Below, one piece after another: positions 9,701 to 23,600 of a DNA stretch of 64,000 nt (positions are counted from its first letter, which is position 1; every line of letters starts with the position of its first letter). The translations under genes were made by a program, and so were the position numbers. The notes under the pieces were generated by a model that searched no databases, had not been told where the DNA came from, and saw nothing but the letters and a program-made list of their open reading frames with translations. This DNA comes from Phoronis australis (Eukaryota > Phoronida > Phoronidae). The DNA is taken from contig NMRA01000106.1 in assembly GCA_002633005.1 (NCBI GenBank), positions 539,655 to 603,654 on the forward strand. The letters are read 5' to 3'.

Positions 9701-11865
9701 TTTTTTGTCATGGGTCATTCCAAGCTCTGATCTGATGAACTATTTCGGAGATATGATGCTTCAAACTCATCCAAATTTGTACATGGATTGCAAGGTATAG
9801 TGATTTGAGCTGCAGAATATCACTTGTCAGGCTGGGGTTGGATATCTAGTTTTACTTTATAGATTATGACTATAGATTGCACTATTTTAATGGACTCTTA
9901 CTTTTCTGTACTCAATTTTAGCAAAAAATGTGTGAAATGATATTATGTCTAGTAAATGAATCAAGAGCCCACACAGAAAGCAACTAATCCAGTCTTAGAA
10001 CTAATGAGGTCATGAGGTCATGATCATAGTAACTACCCATTCCTCCTCTCTGTAGCAATTTAGATCTTTACTTAAATTCTATAACTCTTTTACAGCTATA
10101 GTAGTGGTTCAAGGTGCCACTGTGAGACAACTGAAGGATTCAATTAAACGACACTTAATATTACGTCAGCACAGAAAGGGAGGAACGAGGCATATTAGCT
10201 GGTATGTACTGCTAAGACTGCATTCAATGCACTGGTGCTATGGAGCATACACTAGTGACAGTTATGCCAGATTGTTGAATTATGGAAGTGAACAACACAA
10301 AAATCCTAGGGTATTGATATCACTGATGACTGCACGGGGCATTTTGAGGCACTTTTTGCAGTGGAGGCATCAAAGTAAACAATTTTATATTTCGTTTGAT
10401 GCGGGTATAAAATGTTTGTCAACCAATCATCAGTTAGTCAGTTGGAGGTGTAAAATCAAATATAGTGAGATGTTAAGTCAAATGCTGAACTTCCATAAGT
10501 TCCACTGCAGTGAGATATACCAGATTAAAATTCTTCATCATTACAGCACACAGTATGGTGGACATAAGTCTAATTTCATTAATCATTCGTCAATATATAC
10601 TTAATATGTGGCCACATATTGGCATCTTCTCCATCAGTCTGGCGTCTGCTATTGTATCTTCTTTATCTCTTTGTGTTCCTATGAAGCTGGATGATGGGTG
10701 AAAACGAGTTCTAAACGGATCTGTGATATTAAGTCTTTTGCTTGCCTCCTAATCTACAAGTCACCTACTGGATCCTTCAGAAAGCTTATACAGAATGTGT
10801 TCCCATCAAGGAGAATTTTCGGGCTAAGCCAACTACTGCTGTGCCCCCTAGCGCCAAAGAATTTTATTTGTTCACATACGGTATTTGGCACAACAGACCT
10901 CTCTGTGACTACTATTTAGAATTTCTTTGCATCCATCCATTTCTGTATGTCTCAATTTATTTGACGTCCCCTCACTATCTGTTTAATGGATGGTAAGATC
11001 TTGATGAAAGCTGGTGAATATTTTACTAGTAAAACGACACGCGACATAAAGTTCCTGGTTAATGATATGCTATTATTTTGTGTGAAAAGAGTCACTGTTA
11101 CTGATTAAGTGATGAGCTGTTGTCAGACCTGTGGGGTCCACAAGCCTGCTGGTAGCTAAGCTGGCCATAGGCACATTTTACTGTTCCAAAATTTTTCTGA
11201 TTCTGGACAAGTTTTTTTAAGTAATGTACAACCGTCTTGAAGAACACCTAGTAATTATTTTATTATTTGTCAAAAGTAGCGCTTTCAAATGGTAACTTTG
11301 ACCGACAGTTATTTCTCTGAAAGTAGCTTAATGGTTACCTCTGATGTGTGTTTTCTCTATACATCATTTTCCTTCAGGCTTGTCACATACCAAACACAGT
11401 TTGGCTCTATATATTACTCTTTGTTGTAGGCCCTACGTCTGGAGAACTTACTTCTTGTATTTTAATGGGCAGAAACTAAGTGACGATAAAAAACTACTTA
11501 AAGAGTAAGTAATCTAATCCTTAACTTTATAAATTTTACTAATTATTAGTAGGTCACATAATTAAATACCAACTTCAGAAAAATAGGAAAATTTTGGGCA
11601 ACATTATCTAAAGAAATACCAAGGATTTTAGTTTGAAATTCGAAAAGAGCACTTCTGTAAAAATTATTCAACAGTAGCAGAGAGGATGAAATAACCTGCT
11701 GGAACTTGCTTTGTATCATTTTACATTTTACACCAATCTTATTTTATGATAATCATTTTGATGTTCCCTGATAAATCCCTCATGCATTTCCATTTCCTGT
11801 TTTGCAGTTATGGTATTCGCAATAAGGATGAAGTAACGTTCATAAAGAGAGTACGAGAAAAATGA
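6566..11865 (+). CDS. SNRNP25: U11/U12 small nuclear ribonucleoprotein 25 kDa protein (five coding exons)
   Basis: Component of the U11/U12 di-snRNP of the nuclear minor spliceosome, which recognises U12-type introns. Predicted CDS is the join of 6566-6739, 7441-7564, 10096-10201, 11430-11504 and 11808-11865: 537 nt, 178 aa, all phases consistent. The family core is obvious: 'NDPLLCDLPGEITVEEVKSQ', 'IALEYGQSITVYV', 'ATVRQLKDSIKRHL', 'GGTRHISW', 'YVWRTYFLYFNGQKL' and 'YGIRNKDEVTFIK'. This region adopts a ubiquitin-like fold in the known family. The start at 6566 gives an acidic, poorly conserved N-terminal extension of about 45 residues. An in-frame ATG at 6701 aligns better with the start of vertebrate orthologues, so the true start is uncertain. 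All four introns are GT-AG. It converges on TBCEL. Identity is recalled from family knowledge, not a search. Confidence 0.95.
7441..7564 (+). CDS. SNRNP25: SNRNP25 coding exon 2
   Basis: Acceptor aaatttcag|AATGAT and donor ATTGC|gtgagt, leaving phase 1. It encodes the strongly conserved 'DPLLCDLPGEITVEEV' and 'IALEYGQSITVYVKR' segments, the first strands and helix of the ubiquitin-like fold. Confidence 0.95.
7565..10095. other. SNRNP25 intron 2, no gene seen
   Basis: A 2.5-kb intron with only short, domainless ORFs. The stretch at about 8046-8690 is somewhat less AT-rich and open in several frames, possibly an old insertion, but no terminal repeats or protein motifs were recognised. Confidence 0.6.
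10096..10201 (+). CDS. SNRNP25: SNRNP25 coding exon 3
   Basis: Acceptor ttttacag|CTATAG; donor AGCTG|gtatgt, phase 2. It encodes 'VVQGATVRQLKDSIKRHL' and 'GGTRHISW'. The long ORF that continues past 10201 is read-through into the intron. Confidence 0.93.
11430..11504 (+). CDS. SNRNP25: SNRNP25 coding exon 4
   Basis: Acceptor ttgttgtag|GCCC; donor AAAGA|gtaagt, phase 2. It encodes 'YVWRTYFLYFNGQKLSDDKK', matching the conserved C-terminal half of the family. Confidence 0.93.
11808..11865 (+). CDS. SNRNP25: SNRNP25 coding exon 5 and stop
   Basis: Acceptor ttttgcag|TTATGG. It encodes 'YGIRNKDEVTFIKRVREK' followed by TGA at 11863-11865. Confidence 0.93.
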
Positions 11866-14266
11866 ACTTGTCTACCAGAGAAGACATGAGGAGTGACATC
11901 TTTTGGTCAACAGTTGATGCTAAATCTCGCACCGTGTCTGTTTGATGGTCGGGGCAGTTATTACATCTGATCAAAGTGTGGAGAAAAGTATCGATCATGG
12001 ATACTGTGTTATGGAAGTCAAGTTTAAGTTTGGAGAAAGCCTGAAGGATCATGACGATCAGCAGGAAGTTACAAGCAAGATTTTGAAGAAACTCAATGAT
12101 GTTAGTGTTGTTGTTGTTGTTGTGTTTATTAACATTAACAGTTTGTGACGATGTTAGGTGCAGATTACAAGGAGAGTTTGACAGCACGTAAATGTGGATA
12201 TCGTAGTATTGCAGCAGTAAAGTCAAAGTGGAGTTACATATGTCGCAGGTGTTGAATACCACTGCGACATTTTTTGAAGGTGCGATAAATCCTGGTTAGG
12301 ACAATACTTGTGCGTAATGGCTTGTACAGTCAAGTGATGAACCTAGAGCTAGTCCATAAAAAATGAAAAATGCACGTTCCTACATTGTCGAGAATTAAAA
12401 AGCAAGTTTCAGTGTAGTCTTACTGCGAGTGTTAAGCCAAACTTGACGTTTTCAAACTCAATTCAGTGCTTGTGTAAGAGGATGGCTTCATTATTTGGAA
12501 GCTCTTGCATACATGAATGTTTCTGCCAACCTGAATCTCATGAAGAACAGTGCAAGACTATGAATGCTAGTACTTGAAAGTCTTTTAAACTGAACAACTG
12601 TGGTGTCTGCATTCTCAAATCAAGACAAGTGTAGACTTTCATCCAAGCCAACATGCTGTCATGAAATACGGCCTTTATCATATGAAATCGTTTGGGAATG
12701 GAATAAACTAGTTCAAAAGGTTTAAGAAGGTCGTTTGTAATAAAATGGGTCGTCACACTGGAAACCAAAACTTATATTTCAGTAAAACATATTCAGTACA
12801 TTCACACGCAACAAACGTTCCATTTAAAGAGTCCCTAGCAGTCAAATACACTGTACAGTTAATTTGGTTGTAACACATTGTGGTTAAATTACAGCAATGT
12901 TTAGAAAAGTCCCAGGAGAGTTTGTAGTAATACAGTTCGCCTGTCAGTGCGTGTGTGTGCATGTGAGTATGGATCACTAGAACTACTGTCTGGCAAACAA
13001 TTTGAGACAACTTTGAAGTGAATGTGTTGTAAAAGCGATCTTTAAATACATGTATATCTTGTTGGAGTTTTGAGATTCTTTGATTTTACAAAGAATGACT
13101 AAATAGCAAATAATCCACTCCCAAATAATAAAATTACCCACTAATTATCACAAGATCACAAAAATTTAATTATCAAACATTGTGTTCATTAAAAATGCTA
13201 ACACCATTCGCTATGTCACAAACTAACTTCAAAATGTGACATTCACAGTAATTACATATCAAAACTTTCAATAATTTATACATTTAAACACATTTCATGA
13301 CTGCCTGAACAAAATGTTTCAGATAACGTACCTTGTAACATTTTCTGTTTACAACCCAAAATCTGTTTTGTTTGGCCAAACACAAAAAAATTATAAAATC
13401 AAGTAAATACCAGGCAGCTTTCATAATTTAAATACGGTAGTCACACAATAGTGCTGTTAAAAAAAATTCGTGGAGATCCCCGTAAATTACACATCGTGAA
13501 ACACTGCATGCAAACTTTGTAAGCTCAAGAAATGTGTCTGGAATTTCCTTTCAAGCACTTTTAGCTTGAGACGTCAGCTTTTGTAGAATGTTTAAAGTCA
13601 TTTTACAGCTGAGCTCTCTGGCTAGATGGTATAAACAAAAAATCACAGACTGAAACACTTTTACAGCTGATTAAATAAATATTAAACAATATGCAAGTTT
13701 CATGTAAAATTATAACATTTATGGAAATCTGGTGATCTTTGTAAACAGTATCTCTTATCAAGAACTTAAAAATACAAGATTTCATGGATACAACTTAATG
13801 ACTCGATTCTTAGTAACAAAAGTAACAAGTTACGAGAATAAGCATAAAGCAATATTTAACACTAAAAAATACAGTTCCACTAAATGGTGAAAACTAAAAA
13901 CAGGTAGATTTCCACAAAAATGCAGATTTTAAGTTGATTCTGTAACAAAATGCTGTTAATAGTCTCATCATTCATTTGCACCTGACACCATGAAGTCCAC
14001 ATACTCCTTATGCAAGCATTAAGTGCTTTTCGAAAAAAAAAATGATGTCAGTACACCCTCTACTAGACATCAACAATACAACTCTGAGATCACCACTTGA
14101 TGAGTTCAAAGCTGCATATCTCTGTTTAGCTGGTTAAAAAGGAAACTGCAATTGGCCGTTTTACTCATCATCAAATCGACAATTTTTCTGACCATGATGA
14201 CACTATTTTATTTCCGTTACCAACAAGAACAGTGAACAATCAGCAACTCACGAAAACACATTAACA
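11866..14266. other. Convergent intergenic gap with SNRNP25 3' UTR
   Basis: No gene supported. It should hold the SNRNP25 3' untranslated region. Plus-strand AATAAA hexamers lie at 12702-12707 and 12739-12744. A (gtt)n run at about 12106-12122 explains the polyvaline ORF there. Confidence 0.5.
12702..12744 (+). terminator. Candidate polyadenylation signals for SNRNP25
   Basis: Two AATAAA hexamers, at 12702-12707 and 12739-12744, about 0.84 kb after the SNRNP25 stop. Hexamers arise easily in this AT-rich DNA, so assignment is tentative. Confidence 0.3.
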
Positions 14267-14272
14267 TTTATT
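14267..14272 (-). terminator. TBCEL: Candidate polyadenylation signal for TBCEL
   Basis: Minus-strand AATAAA 230 bases after the TBCEL stop, followed on that strand by a GT/T-rich stretch (tgtgttttcgtgag, then gttcttgttgg), the expected downstream element. Confidence 0.5.
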
Positions 14273-14500
14273 GAGGTTGGCCAACTCTAATTGCAAATTC
14301 CAAAATGGCGCAATGTACACACTGTCAGCGACTTGGGTTGCTGGTTCATTCAGCAACAATTCATGGTCAGATGAACGCAATGTTTTTAAACCCCTGAATG
14401 CTTTGATTATGAATATTAAATGGACGGCTAAACAGGAGCGAAATTATCCTTAACATCATTCTTTTCATCTGAGTGTGTTGGATTTCATCATGGAGAACAC

Positions 14501-14657
14501 TTATCGATCAACAACAATGATTTGGTCTCCATCCATGAAATTGTATCGACTCATGGGTAAAGAATCAAGACGTAGTTCGTCCAACTGCCGTTCTTCTCCT
14601 GGTACGTATTCCCGGTCGTGTCCCTCACTACATGGATTATGGAACATCAGGAAATGC
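14501..14657 (-). CDS. TBCEL: TBCEL coding exon 9 and stop
   Basis: Acceptor ctgttttag|GCATTT, then TAA at 14503-14501. It encodes 'FLMFHNPCSEGHDREYVPGE' and 'YNFMDGDQIIVVDR', the C-terminal end of the ubiquitin-like domain. Confidence 0.92.
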
Positions 14658-17600
14658 CTAAAACAGTTGTTAAGTCAATGCAGTGATTCTATGTGTATAT
14701 TCAAGTTTCTACAGGAAGGTTACATGGGATCTGAAAAGGAGTGTTCTTATTGAGAAACAAACAACAAGTTGGTTGGAAGAGTATAGTCAGTAGCTTTTCA
14801 GGATCGGGTCACAACTTGGATATCTGTGCCAGAGTTGCACCAATGGATTTGGAGTTTGCACGTAACATAATACTCACATATATTCCTATGAATACTATGT
14901 ATCACACTCATAAAAAATTAAAGAAACAAGCAACTAGGCATGATTTGGAAATAACTGATACAATATGCTTCCCACAGTGCTCTCGATTTTGCAACTAAAT
15001 ATTGATAACGTGTGGTGGATGAACAGCATTTTAATAAAAAATAATATAATGAAAGCGCTCTGAGGAGCGACACTTGGCAAGTGAGGTGGATGAAGAAACC
15101 AAGAACATCAACAGCCATGGCCTCTATTGGTAAACCATTAAAAGAGCTTGAGGAATCAGTCAATAAATGACAATCATCATATCTGAATAACATAAGAATG
15201 GTAAGTTGTAGCAAGAAACCAATCACACACATTATAGTAGATTGCCCATGAGGAGATCTATTTACATACCACATTTGGTCAATAGATGGCGAACCTAATC
15301 TGAAGAATTGCCATAACATCGCCAACTCTAATTTTGCTTAAAACAAAAACGGTCGAGTTATTGACTAGATAAATAATGAGCGTAAATTTCATGTCAATCA
15401 GACGAACAATGTGATCCCCTAGCATGATAATAGGTGAACAAATCAGCAAATATCAAGTATCTCGAGAACAGAAAATTGTAATAGAAATGGCTTTCACACT
15501 TCTCAAAGTGCTTGAAAAGATCTTTCCACATACATGTACCAAATTTCATACAAATCTGTCACGGGACACTGAAGATACAGCACAAAAACTGACGATTAAT
15601 GGGAGAACAATCAACAGAAAATCTTGAACAATTTAAGAATAATAAGTCTTAGAGAAAAACAAATAGCACATTTCCGATAGCTTGTGAAATAGCCTATCCA
15701 AGAAAGTATTAAGAAAGTCCCTCTAGAGACAACAGAGCTATGGTGCCATAACCCAAAAAAGTGAAAAATGGACATCAGAGTGCCATTTTGCATCCCATTT
15801 CAACCCAAAAAATAGACTTAGAGCTAATTACGTTACACGTTTTGTGAAAATTACACCCAAATCTGATTAGAAATGCTACCTGTAGACAAAGAAACAAAAA
15901 AGCAACAAATTTCATGGCAAAGCAACAGGCTTGGATGAACTTGTCATTTCCTGCATTAACCTCCATACTGATGCGCCATACTGGAGCCAATCACATGTAC
16001 CATACGGATGCCATAGCGAGGGATGTTCACAACAAAGAAAGATATGAATATACTTTGTATATAATTATACATGACAAATACAGTTCATTGCACCTTATAG
16101 TGGCTAGTAATTGAAGTGTACATATTTTGTTTCATCTGAGTACGATTCATAATACATCCAGTGTAGACAATAAGCACAAAATGAGATTTGGAGGTCTCTG
16201 ACCAGGGTAATTATGAATTCAGCCACTGAACTGATTACCACATAACATCTAGAAGACGCAGGTGGATATTTCTTTTATTCAAACTGTGCATGAGTAAACA
16301 AAATCTGACAGGCTATCCCTGAGTTCAAACTTGGATTGCATGGACAGCAGGTTATGTAGGAACTTAATGACAAGAAAGTGAGTGTATTACCTAAAAAACT
16401 AAAAGTAACAGTAAAAGTGTTATTTTCTAAAGCTTCTATAAAACCTTTGGAATCTGATTTTCGACATTTTACTTACAATCTGTCGAAAGGTACATTGATA
16501 GTAAAACAGTGGTATCAATTATATTGACCAACTCCTGTTTGATATAAATACTCAAGATGTAATCTCAAAAGAGTTAGTTTTGAAAAGACTTTTATTTTTA
16601 TTTTATGCAAGTTTCGACTTTTTGATGAATAAAGTCATATTTTTGAAAAACCCTCATGCAAAAGTGGAACATTTTAAAAAGTATCGTCTTTTACAAAGTT
16701 TTGTAGAACAGAGCTAAATCATAGTATCACAGTTTCAGATGAATTCAACCATCCACTTCTGAGATATAATAACCTGAAGTGAAACTGTACAGTATTCTAT
16801 AGTCTTAAATAATCTTCCACTTCAGCGCTACCACCTACATGGGAACATGAGTTCCTTAGAGAACAAAAGCCACTTTTTGTTCTATTTTAAATTAATTGAG
16901 CAACCACACAACTTACTCACTGAACAAGGTTAGAATTACATGAGCGAACAAAGATGAAATACAAATTTTTTTCAGTCCAGGAATATTATATTTGGCCAAT
17001 GGAATAGCAATTAACATCAGAAATACATCCTGGATAACAGACAAATCTCATTTTCAGACTGTAAAGTAACAGCAATAGCATACAACTTTTGAAACTGCAC
17101 TTAAAGTAATCTTATGGTAGATACCTGAGGAGGAGGCCGATAGTTTTTGATACGTAAATTCTCAGTTTTCCCACTGGCTCCGTAACATGTACTCTTGTCC
17201 GCTGGACGTGTTGGCCATTGTAGAGTATGTCCATCTCTGCCCACTCTTGAAAACCAAAGCCAATATCCACATCAACTAGCTGGTTCATTTTACCTACGAA
17301 AGCAAAAAATATTCACAGTAATTACGAAAACTACTAAAAGTACTTATTATATTTATTTGAAGGTCATCCTTAAAAGGTCTTTTGTTCAGATTCTATTTCA
17401 ATGCTCTTCAGAGGGCTTGGTAGTTGAAAAAAATACTTTATGTCAGTGGTGCATTTTGAAAATTGCTCATGTTTCATCAACAGCAGAGTTATTGCAATCT
17501 AATCCATCTCGCCTCAATGCAATCGGAGACACCAGGTGGTACTATCCAATAAGTCAGAAATTAATGAGTAATGCGACCAGATAAGGTTAATTTTATGAGA

Positions 17601-20600
17601 AGAAATACTGCAACTTTGTAATTCCTAGCTCCATGTAATTGTGAAGAGTCACTATATACAACATTACAGATGAATTAAATAACCTTTGATGGCATAGCTT
17701 AAACAATGTTACATGGTTGTATCATTATTTTGTGCTAATTTCACTGCAGCAATCAAGTTCTATTAAAGAAATTTTTTCAGTTTTAAGGGCACAAATGCCT
17801 TTTGGGTATAACTTGGATGGGACAGACTTCTTGAAGTTATTAGCTTTGAGCAGAGCTACAAAACAACATAATCCCTTCTTTTTACGAAATTTATTATAAA
17901 TGACCAATGCTCGCTGTTGTCTGTAAGACATTCACTGAAATCAAGCCGGTCTTGTCATTCAAATACACATAACATACTCTGCTGCTTGTCTCAAGGGCAA
18001 AGTGTCCAGCTGCTACTACAGAGCGAGCGAATTCAACTCCACACTACTTCACAATTTATATTAACTTACATTTATCCACTCAAACTAAAACAAATGATTC
18101 AGAATTTAAGTCAGAATGAACTGAAACAGTCCTCTGCTTCAACTGTCATTCTTCAGTTCCACAATAAAGCAAACTAAATAAAATATTTCCACAGGCGAAA
18201 TCACGGTAGGTATAATCTCAAGTTACCATGTTTGTCTTGAAGCTTGTGGAATGTAGTTGGTTGGTTATCCTGTTCCAGGAAGAAGCGAATAAAATGTCGC
18301 TCCGCCTTGTCCCGTTCAGTGCATGTAACCTCGCTACTGTTCAGAAACTGAATATTGGGCAAACTGGAAGAAAGCAGATCCTGCGACTGACGGTTAGGGA
18401 TACGTTTTTTCAAAGCTGGTGAGTCTAGTCATAGCTGTGATGGCCGGCACATGTTGCAAGACAATGCTGCATTTTTGTGAGCATGGAACCTTGTGATGTA
18501 AATGCTATAGTACGGTAGTTCACATTCAACTTGAAAGCCCACCTTCATAAACAACAATTAATGATTTTTTTGCAATTAAAAATATATTGAAGATTAAAGT
18601 CTTAGCTATGACCAAACTTATGATATTTGATAAAACCGGCTCCAAATGAGTAATTTGGATAGAAAATTCATTTGTGGCTAATAGTCGGTGGGCCAGATCT
18701 CATAGCGTTCATCCTTGTGAGTACTTTCGGGGGGCAACCTAGTTTTTTCTATGTGGCTAGATAATATACCTATAAACCAAATTCCAAAAAGTTCCCACGT
18801 CTACACTTGCACATTTTTTTAAAAAAAGGTGTTTTTGTTGCACAAAATTTGATGCACATTCCTGCCACTTGATGGCGCTTTTCTATTGAATTGACCAATC
18901 AGAGAGCCAGATTGTATTGTTGTGCTTAGTTACTTCAATATGGCTGCTCCCATGGAGTGTGATGCCTGTATAATTCAAGGTTTATCAAACAGCACAAAAT
19001 TGTGATGTCAGAGCCTAAAGAAGCTTAGGAAAGCTTCCTGACGAAAGCTGATTGACTGTGGAACTCTGTAGATCAGTAGATCAAAAAGAAGAAGAGGTGT
19101 CACAAACGTTTGTGCAGAAAACAGCTGCATGTCCTGGTGTAGCCTACACAGTATACTGCTGAGTGCTGTAGACTAGAAGACCAAGTGTTAGACCAGAAAA
19201 TTGAAAGGACATAGAACGGCATAGCAACGTTTCAAGGCACCAACAGTAGTACTAAAGCTGAAGTTGCTGAAAGTGATACAGATGTTATCCAAGATTTCTC
19301 AAGAAAATCAATTATATTTCCAAAATCTGAAACACCCAATTAACCTGAACAAGATAGGAACATTCTGAAACATGAGTGCATCATTTGTTAGCAGGAAAAG
19401 TACATTATGGGCCACATTTCAAGAAAGAGAAAGAAGTATAGCTTTCAAAAACAGGTACGTGTTTTTGAAAAATACATATTGGTGTTTTCCATGTGTGTTT
19501 CAGTATTATCACCAGTTGTTTTTTAACTTGTTCAGCCCCTTGGCTGCCTAGGCCTTAGACAATACTGCTGACCAAGTAGAGTCGATGATCATACCATAGG
19601 TACTCCATATGCCGGATACTTTTCGGCAAATTATGTTCCTATAAGTTTAGAAGTACCGCGTAGAGAGATGCCTCTGAGGAGGTCGCTAATGTTTTCATTT
19701 GTTCCCAGTTTAAACAAATACTCCTGCAATCCTGTTTTTCGAACACTTCATTCAGTTGCCACATCTACACTGCTTGCGCTAAGGAATAATCCTATGGCGT
19801 TATATACTGTGGGTGTGATTTTAAAGCACTTCAAGTCAAACATTTTTGAGAAGGTTAAATGGAGTAGATGGTTGCAAACAACATGCCCAAGTGGCCGTCA
19901 TCCCCTGCCGTAGTCTCAATTTTTTGTAAACATTAATTACTTAGGTAGGTGCAATGATAATTAAATTAAAGTGCCTAAGTGGCCATCGTCGCCGTCAAAA
20001 TTTGAGGACGATGGAAGCCACTGTTCATTTTGTCAAACGTCGATTACCTTAAGTGTAAATTGATTGACTATGGTTTGAGCATCTGATTTAAAAAAATTAA
20101 ATTTCAATCACTGCACTGGTATATCAGCTGATTTATTTTCAGTTGCATCAACTGATCTAATTATTAGACGATCAACATTATTAGGCTACAGATCAGACGG
20201 CATGTAAATTTGTTAGGCTGGTGGTGGATCAGTGCCTGATAAGTCCGTCTGAAAAAGTTGCATGCCAACTCACTCATAGTTGAATGTTAAGTTAGTGTTA
20301 ACAGTTTGGGTTTTTTTCGTTGGACTTGTATCGCAAGCAACAGCTCAGTCCAGAGCCCTGAATATGCAAATGAAATTCAAAGATAAAGACCTTGTGTCTT
20401 AGAAGCCAAGTACCACAGATCATCATGCTATAAAAAATAGAAAGACAACGATTGTGAAGAGTGACGAATTCACAGTTTTCAGAGATGTTTTTCTACAGTT
20501 TTGTTTGGAGTTCATTGAATCGAAGCTTCTAACACAAGGAGATGTCATTTGCCTTTCAAAACTAAAGCAAGACTTTGAAGCTGTTCTTCAGAAAGCTGGT

Positions 20601-23600
20601 GTGCATGAAGTTATTTGGACAGGCAATCTTAAGAAATATTGTTGAAGCTACTCACTGTTGTAGTTTGTGCCCGACTAAGAGATACGAAAGTGAATTGAGG
20701 CTAGTGTTCAATAATTCACTTGCTGACTCTAATTAACACAGCCCATTATAACATATTTTGAATCAAACGTTTGCCCAAATAGTGCCCGCCTCCAAACAAG
20801 GACTTAGTGTTTGACCCTTCATTGCCTGCGGGCTAATCACCAGTGTGCAGTGTTGTACCCTCTCTAATCGACCATAGTTGGCCCCTTGGCGGTGGAGCTT
20901 TGCAGTTAATGTGTATGGCAATGACCGCATCTCCATTGACAGAAGGCTGCAAGTGCAAAAAGAACATGTGTGCTGGGAAACTGAGTTTGCGCTGCAATGC
21001 TGGGTCAAACTGTACAGAAATGTGCAGCTGTGACAACTGTAGTAACATCAGCAACACTGACTGCATAACATTAGATAGTTCTTTGACAAGTAACCCTAAA
21101 TAGCCCTCCAACCTTACCCCGTTATCTCCTTTTTTGTATTAAAAAGTTAATTTTATTTGTTGAGTAAGTCATAGAAAGTACATACTTTGATCATTGTCAT
21201 GTATTTGTCTCACACTGCTTGATAAACGCTGTCAGAATAATCTATTATTTTCATACAGTCTTTGTGCACATTCACAGAGATCATTCAACTGTATTGTTTT
21301 TGTACTATAACGTATTTCTGGTGTATTATGCAAACAAGCTGTATTTTACACTATTAGTCAATGTTTTAGTCATTGAGGCACAAATTTTGCCCAGTCTCAA
21401 GTGTTTTGTGTTATTTTTATTGCCTGACATTGCCAGAATAACTTCCTTCAAGTTGTAACATTCAGACTTAGTTTGCATTTTTGCCACTAGGTGTCTCTTT
21501 ACGTTTTTTAAATTTCACTGTTTACAATTAATTTACAATAGTAAAACGTGTAATGTGAGTTTAATATTGTTCAATACAATGGCACTGATGGGACCATATT
21601 ACTTGTATTACAAAAGTCACCAAAACTGTTGTTTTTACAAATATAAGTTTACTAAGCTCTTTGGTGATTACTATGTAACTTCGAACTCAAATTTCTCAAA
21701 AATGTGCAACTTTATATGTGGGAACTTTTTAGATTTTGAAAACACTCTAATAAATGAATTAAAAAACACCAAAATAAAATTGCCCCCCTAAAGTACTCAC
21801 AAAAACCATTTTCTAGAGGCCCTACAAAATCTGGCCCACCGACTATAAGGTACTAATCCTGGTCAAGGTTAACATGTGATCATGGGATCAACATCACTAC
21901 AAGCAAGAGAAGCAAGATTTGCATTTACCCAAATGACTAATTCAGGTTACGGAATTGCATATTAACTAGTTCAAGAGTTAAGATAAAAATGCCAGATAAA
22001 ACAAGAGCTTGCTGCCGATGAATAAGTAACTAAATGCACTTTCACTTTTGGGGGTTAAAGTTGACATTCCCTAAGACATGGAGTTCTCATAAAAGTTCCA
22101 ATCATATATTATACTTAACAAGTGTTTGACGATGTGCTAAATAACTAAACATGCTTGATTAAATGAAAATTTGCGAACACATGGTGAAAACCTTTAGCCA
22201 AACATGGATGTCAAGCTGAACGAATTGGCATAGCCATGTCATGAAGAAGCCAGATACTAGTCTCAGTAATACAATACATTTAAATTACTTGATGTTGAAT
22301 TTCAGTACTTATTTCTGAAACTAACACAAAACACTTTTTAGGCAGCTAAATTAACCCCTGCTGCATGTCTTACCTTGCAATGAAGAGTTTTCTTCTATCT
22401 TCCTCTGGGACTGTCTTTGCCAGGGATATCCCCTGAGTTCAGAGAAAAGGAAGACATTGTAAGCCACAATAAAATGAGCATTGTTCCTCATAATGTTTCC
22501 AACATATTACAAACTACATAGCAGAGTATCCTGAAAAATGCTGTGGATATTGGGGTCAATCCATTTTGGCAAATATTTCATCATTAATGCATCACGTATT
22601 GATACTAAGTACCATTGTCTATCAGTTTTAAAATGTACTGATCTTACTTCTAATCTGTTTACATCAACTGGCACGATGTTTCGGATTGTCATGTCTCCAG
22701 CCACCTTCAGGTGTTATAGCATTTTTAGAAGATCAAGCACAGGTATGTGGTTCCCTCCCTGATGATGGGTCAATGTGACCACTTGTCAGAATTTTTGTAT
22801 TTATCCTTGGGTAAGGCAGAATTTGAATTGGGAACCATTCGTTTGTAAGACGTCAAGCAGTCTAAATAGTAGACTCATTGACCACCACAAGTGAAGCATA
22901 TGCTTCTAAGAATGCTGTACGTACACCAGAAGATGGTCAGAGAAATGACCACCTGAAATGTCGCACGTGCCAATGTAAACACTAGGCTAAAAGTTGGTGT
23001 AAATAACCTTGTAAGCCAACTGGCACGCAAAGATACACTTCAACACATAAGACACTAATCTACAAAGGCGAACTTCTTGAGATGCCAACATCAATAGTCT
23101 TATGTCTGTTCCTTCTAAAAATTAGCCATCAAGTTTCTAATTTGTGCAAGAAACAAGTTGTGACCAAGTTTACAATTATAAGGGTCCAATTCAAAAAGAT
23201 GGTAATTTTGAGATCAAAAATCCATCCACACATGATGGTATATCTGCTGTACTTTAAGTAAACGTCTTGTCACAGCTTTTCTAGACTTTCAAAAATTGCG
23301 CAGAAATACAACTATTTCAACCTGCAAATTTACAGTTTTTACTAAATGAGCGTATGAACCATAGATGGACTTTCCAAATTTGCCCTAGATGAAAGCTTTT
23401 AACAGGAGTGTTGTACCAGATGGCTTTTGATACTGTACCAGTATGTAAGACAGATCCATTAAATACAGAATGTAGCATACAGAGGCCTGAAATTCTGTTT
23501 TCTAGGCAAAAGTGTGAAATAAGATATATGTAACAGGAGTGACTTTTTCAACAAGGCATCACAAGTAATGCATGATGGTAACTGCTGTCTCTACTACACA

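Larger units (their letters stand above)
18682..21845. mobile_element. 3.2-kb DNA transposon remnant with TAA target duplication (TBCEL intron 6)
   Basis: The left end is tagtcggtgggccagat and the right end its exact inverse (atctggcccaccgacta). An inner matching block (ttgtgagtactttcgggggg on the left, inverted at 21783-21803) extends the terminal repeat to about 60 bp with gaps. Both sides are flanked by TAA, a 3-bp target duplication typical of PIF/Harbinger-like insertions. Inside are remnants of coding sequence. One near 18942 begins 'MAAPMECDACIIQGLSNSTK' and soon hits stops. A cysteine-rich CXC-like fragment at 20930-21060 reads 'CKCKKNMCAGKLSLRCNAG' then 'CTEMCSCDNCSN'. A foldback arm at 19600-19800 appears nested within it. 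The superfamily is inferred only from the TSD length. Confidence 0.75.

Noticed and set aside
10104-10604. 166-aa plus-strand ORF as a single-exon gene
   Set aside because: Only its first 98 bases are SNRNP25 exon 3. The rest reads past a good gtatgt donor into the intron.
14918-15325. 135-aa minus ORF as an extra TBCEL exon or a nested gene
   Set aside because: Exons 8 and 9 join in phase without it, and it has no motif.
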